From Tigheibacillus halophilus (GTDB taxonomy: Bacteria > Bacillota > Bacilli > Bacillales > Amphibacillaceae): DNA of 64,000 nucleotides. The DNA is taken from positions 682,001-746,000 of the forward strand of contig NZ_JBHUIZ010000003.1 in NCBI RefSeq assembly GCF_042683165.1, in the 5' to 3' direction. The notes under the pieces are model-generated. The model made no database searches and was not told where the DNA came from. It saw nothing but the letters and a program-made list of their open reading frames with translations. Shown piece after piece: positions 35,151 through 43,593 of the stretch (position 1 is its first letter; every line of letters begins with the position of its first letter). Made by a program: the position numbers and the translations under genes.

Positions 35151-35185
35151 GAAGAAGCTGTAATTTATTGCAGCTTCTTTTATTA
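35151..35185 (+). terminator. ymfJ terminator
   Basis: AAGAAGCTG (35152-35160) pairs with CAGCTTCTT (35171-35179), then TTATTA. Confidence 0.75.
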
Positions 35186-35331
35186 TATGCAATAGAAGAA
35201 ATATGAAATTTTACCGGCAATTTCCTTTTAACTGGAATAAAAATCGTTTATTATATTGTTATAAGTGTAGAATTGCTTTTTCATAACCTATTCGTTAACA
35301 TGGTATAAGCATGCATGATGAGAAGGTGTAC

Positions 35332-36126
35332 ATGGTGAAAAAAACGGAATGGTATCTTGAATATGAAATTTTAATCAACCGTCCTGGTTTATTAGGAGAT
35401 ATTTCTTCTTTGCTTGGCATGCTTTCGATTAACATCGTGATGATCAATGGTGTGGAAAATGCAAGAAGAGGTTTGTTGATTTTAACTGAATATGATGAGC
35501 AAATCACACGTTTGAAGTCTATTTTGCAGACAATGGATACGATTGAACTGATCAAACTGAGAAAGCCCAAATTGCGGGATAAACTGGCTGTACGGCACGG
35601 AAGGTATATACGCAGGGAAACTGAGGATCCGAAGATCATCCGATTCGTTCGAAATGACTTGGGTCTATTAGTTGATTTCATGGCAGAACTGTATAAAAAA
35701 GAAGGCCATAAATTGATCGGCCTTAGAGGAATGCCTAGAGTTGGCAAGACTGAGTCTGTTGTGGCGGCCAGTGTTTGCGCCAATAAACGCTGGTTGTTCG
35801 TTTCCAGCACATTGCTGAAACAGACTGTCCGAAGCCAATTAATTGCAGGCGAATACGGGCCAGATAATATCTATATTATTGATGGCGTTGTTTCGAAACA
35901 GCGTTCCGGGGAAAAACATTGGCAGCTAATCAGGGAAGTCATGCAGCTTCCGGCCACAAAAGTTGTGGAACACCCGGATATTTTCGTTCAAGCGACTGAG
36001 TATAATTTAGAGGATTTTGATTATATCATTGAGTTGAGAAACCACGAAAACGAGGAAATTACGTATCAAGCAGCGGGAGATTCCGGTTTTTCGCAAAATA
36101 ATGGTTTCTCCATGTTTGATTTTTGA
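35332..36126 (+). CDS. ymfK: DUF3388 protein YmfK with ACT and P-loop motifs
   Basis: A 264-residue protein. The N-terminal ~75 residues look like an ACT regulatory domain (YEILINRPGLLGDISSLLGM). The C-terminal part has a Walker-A-like GMPRVGKT at residues 133-140, the rest being DUF3388. Its ligand and role are unknown. ATG 35332 or GTG 35335 both fit the AGAAGGTG site; an upstream ATG at 35311 is less likely. Confidence 0.85.
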   Translation: MVKKTEWYLEYEILINRPGLLGDISSLLGMLSINIVMINGVENARRGLLILTEYDEQITRLKSILQTMDTIELIKLRKPKLRDKLAVRHGRYIRRETEDPKIIRFVRNDLGLLVDFMAELYKKEGHKLIGLRGMPRVGKTESVVAASVCANKRWLFVSSTLLKQTVRSQLIAGEYGPDNIYIIDGVVSKQRSGEKHWQLIREVMQLPATKVVEHPDIFVQATEYNLEDFDYIIELRNHENEEITYQAAGDSGFSQNNGFSMFDF

Positions 36127-36144
36127 ATTGGGCGGTGTTATTTT

Positions 36145-37041
36145 ATGGGACTTGGTGCTACGTTAAAGGAAGCAAGGGAAGAGAAAAATATTTCTCTGGA
36201 TGAACTGCAGGAATCAACAAAAATTCAAAAAAGATATTTGACAGCCATTGAAGAAGAAAATTTCAAGATATTGCCAGGGACATTTTATGCAAAGGCATTT
36301 ATCAAAGAGTACGCTCTCGCTGTTGGACTTGACCCGGCGGAATTAATAGAAATGTATCAGGAAGACGTTCCAGAACCTGAAGAAAATCAAGAACAGCAAT
36401 ATACAAGAATTCAAAGCCGCAAGGAAAGCAATCCGCAAAAAAGCAATGCGATTTTTTCTTTAATACCAATGATCATTGTAGTAGTGCTCATCATTGGCAT
36501 CCTGTTTGCCGGTTGGTACTTTTATAAACAAAATATTTCTAAAAATGACAGTGGGGCAGAAACGCCGAAAGATGATAATGAAATCATCATAAATGGGCCG
36601 GATGATGATGATCCAAACGATGCGGAAACAAAAGATGAAAATGGCGATGAAGATTCATCAGATGCTGCCAAAAAAGATGCTGACGAGAAAAAAGAGAATG
36701 AAAAAAAGCCAGCGCTCAAGGTGACTGAGGAAGGCAGCGGATCACGCCCTGAGTCTACATTCGATTTGGAGAATGCTGGAGACAAATTGGAAGTGAAGCT
36801 GGAATCAGACGATAATACATGGCTGCAAGTCAGTAATGGACAAGGTGAGAACAAGTATTATGATTCGTTGACGAGTGATAAGTCTCCCGTTAAATTGGAT
36901 ATGAGCGGTGACGATGAAATTTATTTCAGCATCGGCAATGCTGCCGCACTAACAATTACAATAAATGGTGTTAAACTTGATTATCCCGTAGATCCGCAAC
37001 AACATGTCGTGCAAAAAATCAGGGTACACGTTAAAGAATAG
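36145..37041 (+). CDS. rodZ: RodZ-like cell-shape protein (YmfM)
   Basis: A 298-residue RodZ homologue. It has a Cro-type helix-turn-helix at residues 1-75 (LGATLKEAREEKNISLDELQ), one membrane segment near 102-127, a long acidic Asp/Glu/Lys linker and a C-terminal DUF4115 domain (WLQVSNGQGENKYYDS). RodZ links MreB filaments to the membrane and controls rod shape. It lies 18 bases after ymfK. Confidence 0.9.
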   Translation: MGLGATLKEAREEKNISLDELQESTKIQKRYLTAIEEENFKILPGTFYAKAFIKEYALAVGLDPAELIEMYQEDVPEPEENQEQQYTRIQSRKESNPQKSNAIFSLIPMIIVVVLIIGILFAGWYFYKQNISKNDSGAETPKDDNEIIINGPDDDDPNDAETKDENGDEDSSDAAKKDADEKKENEKKPALKVTEEGSGSRPESTFDLENAGDKLEVKLESDDNTWLQVSNGQGENKYYDSLTSDKSPVKLDMSGDDEIYFSIGNAAALTITINGVKLDYPVDPQQHVVQKIRVHVKE

Positions 37042-37057
37042 GCAGTATTATTCAAAG

Positions 37058-37089
37058 CCCTTCCAACATCCAGAAACAGGAAGGGTTTT
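37058..37089 (+). terminator. Short hairpin between rodZ and pgsA
   Basis: CCCTTCC (37058-37064) pairs with GGAAGGG (37079-37085), then TTTTG. It may be a weak terminator. Confidence 0.55.
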
Positions 37090-37137
37090 GATAGTTCACC
37101 ATCGCTTACACATTACTTGCAGGAGGCAGGAACAGGA

Positions 37138-37716
37138 ATGAACATACCTAATAAAATTACGTTATCGCGCATATTTTTGATCCCCGTCTTCATCATTTTG
37201 ATGACGGTTGATTTTCAATGGGGCAGTTGGAATATTGGCACCAGAGATTTACCCGTTGTTGATTTTGTTGCGGGTCTATTGTTCATTATTGCGTCCATGA
37301 CGGACTGGATAGATGGCTATTACGCGCGTAAGTACAAACTAGTGACAAATCTTGGGAAATTCATGGATCCTTTAGCTGATAAGTTATTGGTTGCAGCGGC
37401 ATTGGTGCTGCTTGTACAGATGGGGGCAGCTCCAGCCTGGGTGGTCATTGTTATTTTAAGCAGGGAATTCGCTGTCACTGGCCTGCGATTGGTCGCGGCA
37501 GGAGAAGGTCTCGTACTTGCGGCGAGCAAGCTTGGAAAACTGAAGACCATGACGCAACTGATAGCGATTTCCGTTTTGCTGTTGCACAATTTCCCTTTTT
37601 CTTATATCGGTTTTCCATTTGGATTGATCATGCTGTATATTGCACTGTTTTTCACTGCATTATCTGGTGTTGATTATTTTGTGAAAAACTGGCATGTAAT
37701 GAGGGATTCAAAATGA
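37138..37716 (+). CDS. pgsA: CDP-diacylglycerol-glycerol-3-phosphate phosphatidyltransferase
   Basis: Makes phosphatidylglycerol phosphate, the first step toward phosphatidylglycerol. The 192-residue membrane enzyme has the CDP-alcohol motif DWIDGYYARKYKLVTNLGKF followed by MDPLADK (the D-G-A-R-G-D-D pattern). ATG 37138 has GGAGGCAGG upstream; an earlier start at 37117 would include that site. It overlaps cinA by four bases. Confidence 0.96.
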   Translation: MNIPNKITLSRIFLIPVFIILMTVDFQWGSWNIGTRDLPVVDFVAGLLFIIASMTDWIDGYYARKYKLVTNLGKFMDPLADKLLVAAALVLLVQMGAAPAWVVIVILSREFAVTGLRLVAAGEGLVLAASKLGKLKTMTQLIAISVLLLHNFPFSYIGFPFGLIMLYIALFFTALSGVDYFVKNWHVMRDSK

Positions 37717-38960
37717 GCGATGTCAAGGCAGAAATCATAGCTGTAGGCACGGAACTGCTGTTAGGGCAAATTTCCAATACAAATGCCCAATGGATCTCGA
37801 AGCAGCTTGCGGATAACGGTATTGATGTCCATTTCCATGAAGTAGTGGGGGATAATTTGCTGCGGGTCCAGGAAACATTCAAACAGGCTGCGAACCGTTC
37901 CGAAATAGTTATTATTACCGGGGGTCTTGGACCGACTGAAGATGATTTGACAAGAGAGGCGTTCCAAATGATCAGTGGACTGGAGATGATGGAGTACGCG
38001 CCCTCAATGGATAAAATCATAAATCACTTTGAACGGCAAGGCGGTATCATGACACCGAATAATCGCAGACAGGCAAGGGTATTTAAAGGAGCAATGGTCC
38101 TTCTGAACGATGTGGGCATGGCTCCTGGCATGATTGTAGAATACAGGGATAATATCTGGGTTTTTATGCCCGGTGTCCCGAAAGAAATGAAAGCAATGTT
38201 TTCTGGAAGTGTCATCCCTTATTTGCGAAATAAGTTTGGGGATAAAGAAATCATCCGTTCTTTAGTGCTCCGGTTTAACGGAATTGGAGAATCCAGATTG
38301 GAGCATGAATTGATCGATTTAATTCAAGCTCAAGAAAATCCGACAATCGCGCCCTTAGCTCAAGATAGTGGTGTCGTAATCCGGCTGACCGCGAAGGAAA
38401 AAACAGCAGAAAAAGCTGATGAGTTGCTGGAACAAGCTAAACAGCGGATTTTAAAGCGGGTTGGATCATATTATTACGGTGATGACGAAACGACTTTGCA
38501 AGAACGCGTTGTCTTATTACTTCAGCGAAAAAATTATCACATTGCAGCAGCAGAAAGCTTGACAGGCGGATCATTCGGTAAAGCCTTAACGAGTGTTTCC
38601 GGTGTATCGTCCGTTTTCCGCGGTTCGGTCGTCTGCTATGATCCAATCGTAAAAAAAGAAGTGCTGGAAGTCAGTGATATGACAATACGACAATATGGCA
38701 CTGTAAGCAAAGAATGTGCTACTGAAATGGCTGAAAATGCGAAACGGCTGATGCATGCTGACATCGGTGTCAGCTTCACTGGAGTGGCTGGTCCTGAAAA
38801 CCTGGAAGGTAAGCCTGCCGGGAAAGTGTTTATCGGTATCTCAACTGCAGAAAATACCATCGAAGTGGAAGCGTGCCAGTTTTCTGGAAATCGCTCTGAA
38901 ATCCGTAAACAATCTGTTATAAAAGCCTTGCAGCTTTTGCTGAAATACTTAAATGATTGA
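37713..38960 (+). CDS. cinA: CinA-family protein
   Basis: A 415-residue protein with an N-terminal molybdopterin-binding-like domain (AVGTELLLGQISNTNAQW, ITGGLGPTEDD) and a C-terminal CinA domain (AAAESLTGGSFGKALTSVSG). Family members hydrolyse NMN or related nucleotides; in B. subtilis cinA is competence-induced together with recA. Its overlap with pgsA is ATGA. Confidence 0.95.
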   Translation: MSDVKAEIIAVGTELLLGQISNTNAQWISKQLADNGIDVHFHEVVGDNLLRVQETFKQAANRSEIVIITGGLGPTEDDLTREAFQMISGLEMMEYAPSMDKIINHFERQGGIMTPNNRRQARVFKGAMVLLNDVGMAPGMIVEYRDNIWVFMPGVPKEMKAMFSGSVIPYLRNKFGDKEIIRSLVLRFNGIGESRLEHELIDLIQAQENPTIAPLAQDSGVVIRLTAKEKTAEKADELLEQAKQRILKRVGSYYYGDDETTLQERVVLLLQRKNYHIAAAESLTGGSFGKALTSVSGVSSVFRGSVVCYDPIVKKEVLEVSDMTIRQYGTVSKECATEMAENAKRLMHADIGVSFTGVAGPENLEGKPAGKVFIGISTAENTIEVEACQFSGNRSEIRKQSVIKALQLLLKYLND

Positions 38961-39053
38961 TTTAGCTGTGTTAAATTTTTAAAATTAAGATGCATTCATC
39001 TGTTTTATGAACGCAGTTTTGTTTTTTTAAATAGCAATGTCATTAAAAACACA

Positions 39054-39067
39054 AGAACATTTATTCG
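39054..39067 (+). promoter_or_regulatory. LexA box upstream of recA
   Basis: AGAACATTTATTCG (39054-39067) matches CGAAC-N4-GTTCG in eight of ten positions. It ends eight bases before the -35, a place where a repressor could act. Confidence 0.55.
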
Positions 39068-39075
39068 TTTTTTTC

Positions 39076-39104
39076 TTGGCAAAAGGGGAAAAACATTGTA
39101 TGAT
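39076..39104 (+). promoter_or_regulatory. recA promoter
   Basis: TTGGCA (39076-39081), a 17-bp spacer and TATGAT (39099-39104), 31 bases before the recA start. Confidence 0.75.
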
Positions 39105-39134
39105 AGAGTTAGTTGATTAAAGGAGGTAGTCTCG

Positions 39135-40175
39135 TTGAGTGATAGAAAACAAGCCCTGGATAGTGCGTTGAGACAAATTGAAAAACAATTCGGCAAGGGA
39201 TCCATTATGAAACTTGGCGAACAAGCAGATAAGAAAATCGCTGCAGTTTCAAGTGGTTCGCTTGCTTTGGATATTGCTTTAGGGATTGGCGGTTATCCGA
39301 GAGGCCGTGTTATTGAAATATATGGTCCTGAATCGTCAGGTAAAACAACTGTTGCTCTGCATGCCATTGCTGAGGCGCAGGAACAAGGCGGACAGGCAGC
39401 TTTTATAGATGCTGAACATGCACTTGATCCGACTTATGCAAGAGCTTTGGGCGTTAATATAGATGAATTGCTGCTCTCGCAGCCTGACACTGGTGAACAG
39501 GCACTGGAAATAGCTGAGGCTTTGGTGCGCAGCGGGGCTGTAGATATTATCGTTGTCGATTCTGTTGCTGCCCTCGTTCCAAAAGCGGAGATTGAAGGAG
39601 AGATGGGCGATGCACATGTTGGCTTACAGGCCCGTTTGATGTCGCAAGCATTGCGGAAATTATCCGGTGCTATCAACAAATCGAAAACCACTGCTATTTT
39701 CATCAACCAAATCCGTGAAAAGGTCGGCGTGATGTTCGGAAACCCTGAAACGACTCCTGGCGGTCGCGCTTTGAAATTTTATTCATCCGTAAGGTTGGAA
39801 GTCCGCCGGGCTGAGACTTTGAAGCAAGGCAATGATATGGTTGGGAACAGGGCGAAAATAAAGGTTGTTAAGAATAAAGTGGCTCCGCCTTTCAAACAGG
39901 CTGAGGTCGATATCATGTATGGTGAAGGTATTTCCCGCGAAGGGGAAATCCTGGACATAGGTTCTGAATTGGATATCGTCCAAAAGAGCGGTGCGTGGTA
40001 TTCCTATGAGGGTGAGAGACTCGGACAAGGGCGTGAAAACGCCAAGAAATTCTTGCAGGAAAACGAAAATATCCGTGATGTGATTTATCAGGCCATCCGG
40101 GATAATTATAACCTCGATGCCGATGCTGAAGAGGAAAAGACCGACAACATGGAGCAGGAAACACTGGATGTATAA
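39135..40175 (+). CDS. recA: Recombinase RecA
   Basis: RecA catalyses strand exchange and triggers LexA self-cleavage in the SOS response. The 346-residue protein has Walker A GPESSGKT (64-71), VDSVAALVPKAEIEGEMGD and the L2 loop region FINQIREKVGVMFGNPETTPGG. The start is TTG 39135 behind AAAGGAGGTAG. A LexA box and a sigma-A promoter precede it and a strong terminator follows. Confidence 0.99.
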   Translation: MSDRKQALDSALRQIEKQFGKGSIMKLGEQADKKIAAVSSGSLALDIALGIGGYPRGRVIEIYGPESSGKTTVALHAIAEAQEQGGQAAFIDAEHALDPTYARALGVNIDELLLSQPDTGEQALEIAEALVRSGAVDIIVVDSVAALVPKAEIEGEMGDAHVGLQARLMSQALRKLSGAINKSKTTAIFINQIREKVGVMFGNPETTPGGRALKFYSSVRLEVRRAETLKQGNDMVGNRAKIKVVKNKVAPPFKQAEVDIMYGEGISREGEILDIGSELDIVQKSGAWYSYEGERLGQGRENAKKFLQENENIRDVIYQAIRDNYNLDADAEEEKTDNMEQETLDV

Positions 40176-40240
40176 TTGATCATCCAATGGAGCAATTAGT
40201 ATGCAGTTGTCTCCTCTGTATGACTCGGAGAGTATCCGTA

Positions 40241-40278
40241 AAAAACCTTCACTGCAAACCAGCAGTGAAGGTTTTTTT
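40241..40278 (+). terminator. recA terminator
   Basis: AAAAACCTTCACTGC (40241-40255) pairs perfectly with GCAGTGAAGGTTTTT (40262-40276), then T. Confidence 0.95.
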
Positions 40279-40325
40279 GCTTAAAGACGCTATTGAATAT
40301 ATTCCCAAATAATTATGACGTTTTC

Positions 40326-40354
40326 TTGACAATGGAAGCACAGGCAATTAAAAT
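40326..40354 (+). promoter_or_regulatory. rny promoter
   Basis: A perfect -35 TTGACA (40326-40331), a 17-bp spacer and TAAAAT (40349-40354). A further TATAAT at about 40363 may offer a second start. The leader is about 105 bases. Confidence 0.7.
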
Positions 40355-40467
40355 TAATAATGTATAATATTACATTATCATTATACAGTTTGATTTTTAT
40401 TCATTGAATATGGTACATGCCGACATAATGAATGTAAAAATTTTATAGCAATAGGAGGTGAAAAGTC

Positions 40468-42033
40468 GTGGACAATCCCTTTATCATCTCCATTTTGCTT
40501 GCCGTCATCCTAATCGTCGGTATTGTTGTTGGTTATCTGATTCGCAAATCAATTGCTGAGGCCAAAATTTCTAGTGCGGAAAACCTGGCCAAACAGATAG
40601 TTGAAGAAGGAAATCGAAATGCAGATGCAGCCAAGAAAGAGGCGCTTCTTGAGGCGAAAGACGAAAACCATAAAATCCGTCAGCAAGCTGAAAATGAGCT
40701 GCGTGAAAGACGGACCGAATTACAAAAGCAAGAAAATCGCCTGATGCAAAAAGAAGAAAATCTGGACAGAAGAAGTGAAACGCTTGATAAGCGGGAACTG
40801 ATGTTGGAGAAGAAGGAACAGTCTCTGGCAGACAAACAACAACAAATTGAAGAAATGGAAAGCAAAGTGGAAGCCATGCTGACTGAGCAGCAAACTGAGC
40901 TTGAGCGTATTTCCGGATATACTACTGACCAGGCGAGACAGATAATTTTGGACAGGCTTGAAAAAGAATTAAACCATGAATCAGCGTTAATGATAAAAGA
41001 AACTGAAAACAAAGCGAAAGAGGAAGCGGATAAAAAAGCAAAATCAATACTTTCCTTAGCTTTACAGCGCTGTGCTGCAGACCATGTTGCTGAAACAACC
41101 GTATCCGTTGTAAATCTGCCAAATGATGAAATGAAGGGTCGTATAATCGGAAGAGAAGGCAGGAATATACGAACTCTCGAGACATTGACAGGTATTGATT
41201 TAATTATTGACGATACCCCAGAAGCAGTCATACTGTCGGGTTTTGATCCGATACGGAGAGAAATTGCCCGTATCGCTTTGGAAAAGCTTGTTCAAGATGG
41301 CAGAATCCATCCAGCACGCATCGAAGAAATGGTGGATAAAGCAAGACGTGAAGTCGATGAACATATTCGGGAATTCGGGGAAGAAACAACATTTGAAGTT
41401 GGGGTACATGGGCTTCATCCAGATTTGATAAAAATACTTGGACGGTTGAAATATCGTACAAGCTATGGTCAAAATGTTTTGAAGCACTCAACTGAAGTTG
41501 CCATACTATCAGGCCTGTTGGCTGCTGAACTTGGCGAAGATGAAACACTGGCCAGAAGAGCAGGACTGCTTCATGATATTGGCAAGGCGATCGATCATGA
41601 GGTCGAAGGAAGCCATGTAGAAATCGGTAAAGAACTAGCAATGAAATACAAAGAAAATGAAGTTGTGATCAATGCTATCGCTTCACACCATGGGGATGAA
41701 GAACCAACCTCGATCATCTCTGTTCTAGTGGCTGCCGCTGACGCTCTATCCGCAGCCCGCCCCGGAGCCAGAAGTGAGACATTGGAAAACTATATCAAGA
41801 GATTGGAAAAACTTGAGGAAATCTCTGAATCCTTCCTTGGGGTAGAGAAATCATACGCGATACAGGCAGGAAGAGAAATTCGAATTATTGTCAAACCGGA
41901 TGAAATTGATGATTTGGAATCAGCCCGCATTGCGCGTGACATCCGCAAACGCATTGAAAGTGAGCTCGACTATCCAGGACATATCAAGGTTACTGTAATT
42001 CGAGAAACAAGATCAGTGGAATATGCTAAGTGA
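40468..42033 (+). CDS. rny: Ribonuclease Y
   Basis: RNase Y is the membrane-anchored endonuclease that starts much of mRNA decay in Bacillus. The 521-residue protein has an N-terminal membrane segment (about 5-24), a long Glu/Lys/Gln coiled coil (about 30-190), a KH domain (GRIIGREGRNIRTLE) and an HD domain with RAGLLHDIGKAIDHE. The start is GTG 40468 behind AGGAGGTG. It forms a group with ymdB, as in B. subtilis. Confidence 0.98.
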   Translation: MDNPFIISILLAVILIVGIVVGYLIRKSIAEAKISSAENLAKQIVEEGNRNADAAKKEALLEAKDENHKIRQQAENELRERRTELQKQENRLMQKEENLDRRSETLDKRELMLEKKEQSLADKQQQIEEMESKVEAMLTEQQTELERISGYTTDQARQIILDRLEKELNHESALMIKETENKAKEEADKKAKSILSLALQRCAADHVAETTVSVVNLPNDEMKGRIIGREGRNIRTLETLTGIDLIIDDTPEAVILSGFDPIRREIARIALEKLVQDGRIHPARIEEMVDKARREVDEHIREFGEETTFEVGVHGLHPDLIKILGRLKYRTSYGQNVLKHSTEVAILSGLLAAELGEDETLARRAGLLHDIGKAIDHEVEGSHVEIGKELAMKYKENEVVINAIASHHGDEEPTSIISVLVAAADALSAARPGARSETLENYIKRLEKLEEISESFLGVEKSYAIQAGREIRIIVKPDEIDDLESARIARDIRKRIESELDYPGHIKVTVIRETRSVEYAK

Positions 42034-42037
42034 TATA

Positions 42038-42071
42038 AAAATAAAGTGGACAAGTTCCACTTTATTTTTTT
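42038..42071 (+). terminator. rny terminator
   Basis: AAAATAAAGTGGA (42038-42050) pairs with TCCACTTTATTTT (42056-42068), with a following T-run. Confidence 0.9.
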
Positions 42072-42171
42072 GGTCCAGAAGAGTCAACGGGCTGGATCAG
42101 GTATAAAAAAACTTTACATTGGGACACTGATGTGAAAAACTTTAATAAAAATATGGTTAGGGTGAAAAGAA

Positions 42172-42969
42172 ATGAAAATACTTTTTATTGGCGATGTAGT
42201 CGGCTCGCCGGGCCGTGACATGGTGGAGCAATATTTGCCTGCCTTAAAAGAGAAGTACAAGCCGCATGTCACGATAATCAACGGAGAAAATGCTGCGGCT
42301 GGAAAAGGAATCACCGAAAAAATTTATAAGCAGTTCTTGCAGTGGGGTGCTCAGGTAATAACGATGGGAAATCATACTTGGGCCAAAAAAGAAATCTTTG
42401 AATTTATCGATGATGCAAAATATATGATCAGGCCAGCAAATTTCCCGGAAAATAATCCGGGCGAAGGTATGGTTTTTTTGAAACTGAACGGGATGGAGAT
42501 AGCTGTCATTAATATACAGGGGCGCACCTTCTTGCCGGCTATTGATGATCCGTTTGCAAAGATCGATAAATTGATTGACCAGGCCCAAAAACGTACAAAT
42601 ATTATTTTTGTTGATTTTCATGCAGAAGTGACCAGCGAAAAGCAGGCAATGGGTTATTTTGTAGATGGGAGAGTCAGTGCCATAGTGGGTACCCATACAC
42701 ATGTGCAAACGTCAGATGAACGTATACTGCCTCAAGGAACTGCTTATATTACGGATGTCGGCATGACAGGTCCATACGACGCGATACTGGGCGTAGAAAA
42801 GGAAACAATCCTCAAAAAATTCGTAACCGGTCTTCCTGTTCGCCATGAGGTTGACAAAAAAGGAAGAACGCAATTGAGTGCCGTTTTAATGACAATAGAT
42901 GACAAAACGGGAAAAGCGGCAGCAGTGGAAAGAATATTGATTAATCCAGATCATCCTTTTTTTCGGTAA
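42172..42969 (+). CDS. ymdB: YmdB metallophosphoesterase
   Basis: A 265-residue YmdB/DR1281-family phosphodiesterase. B. subtilis YmdB hydrolyses cyclic nucleotides in vitro and affects biofilm and nanotube development. Metal-binding motifs are seen: FIGDVVGSPGRD, INGENAAAGKGI, MGNHTW, DFHAEVTSEK and GTHTHVQTSD. Start ATG 42172. Confidence 0.95.
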   Translation: MKILFIGDVVGSPGRDMVEQYLPALKEKYKPHVTIINGENAAAGKGITEKIYKQFLQWGAQVITMGNHTWAKKEIFEFIDDAKYMIRPANFPENNPGEGMVFLKLNGMEIAVINIQGRTFLPAIDDPFAKIDKLIDQAQKRTNIIFVDFHAEVTSEKQAMGYFVDGRVSAIVGTHTHVQTSDERILPQGTAYITDVGMTGPYDAILGVEKETILKKFVTGLPVRHEVDKKGRTQLSAVLMTIDDKTGKAAAVERILINPDHPFFR

Positions 42970-43029
42970 TATTTGATTTGTAAAGGTTGAGCATGATGAA
43001 GTATTGTTCGTATCTTGAATTATCTATTT

Positions 43030-43057
43030 GGGAATAAGGTACCGACTCTGAGAATAT
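43030..43057 (+). promoter_or_regulatory. Sigma-H-like promoter of spoVS
   Basis: GGGAATA (43030-43036) resembles the AGGAwWW -35, and GAATAT (43052-43057) the GAAT -10, with the spacing expected for sigma-H. B. subtilis spoVS depends on sigma-H, which agrees. Confidence 0.5.
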
Positions 43058-43100
43058 AGTAACAATAGAGTTATAACAGTTAAAAGAGGAGGTACCAGCA

Positions 43101-43361
43101 ATGGATATATTAAAAGTGTCAGCTAAATCAAGTCCAAACTCAGTAGCAGGCGCACTTGCGAACGTATTAAGAGAACGCGGCTCGGCAGAAATCCAGGCAA
43201 TCGGCGCAGGTGCATTAAACCAAGCCGTCAAGGCAGTCGCAATCGCGAGAGGATTTGTAGCCCCAAGCGGTGTGGATCTCATCTGTGTTCCCGCCTTTAC
43301 CGACATCATGATTGACAATGAAGAAAGAACAGCGATAAAGCTGATTGTAGAACCACGATAA
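43101..43361 (+). CDS. spoVS: Stage V sporulation protein SpoVS
   Basis: An 86-residue Alba-fold nucleic-acid-binding protein needed for spore coat and core assembly. The sequence is almost invariant across the family: ILKVSAKSSPNSVAGALANV, AEIQAIGAGALNQAVKAVAI and GVDLICVPAFTDI. Start ATG 43101 behind AAAGAGGAGG. Confidence 0.98.
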   Translation: MDILKVSAKSSPNSVAGALANVLRERGSAEIQAIGAGALNQAVKAVAIARGFVAPSGVDLICVPAFTDIMIDNEERTAIKLIVEPR

Positions 43362-43385
43362 TATTGGAATCATCCGTTACTTAAC

Positions 43386-43422
43386 TGGAACCCCCCTGTT
43401 CATTCGGGAGGGTTCCAATTAT
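43386..43422 (+). terminator. spoVS terminator
   Basis: TGGAACC (43386-43392) pairs with GGTTCCA (43411-43417), extended by C/G pairs inside, then ATTATT. The T-run is weak. Confidence 0.55.
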
Positions 43423-43464
43423 TATGCCCAAATGATTCAAGCGCCTTGACCATTATTAAAATGA

Positions 43465-43493
43465 TTGTTAATTTGATGGAAAGGCATTATACT
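43465..43493 (+). promoter_or_regulatory. miaB promoter
   Basis: TTGTTA (43465-43470), a 17-bp spacer and TATACT (43488-43493), about 100 bases before miaB. Confidence 0.65.
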
Positions 43494-43593
43494 GTAGTAA
43501 TGAATAAGCATGTAAGTTTCGGTTTGGAAAACTTGGCATTCATCTAAGCCGAATGTATATTAGCTGTACTTATATATTGAAGGGAGTCTAGTC

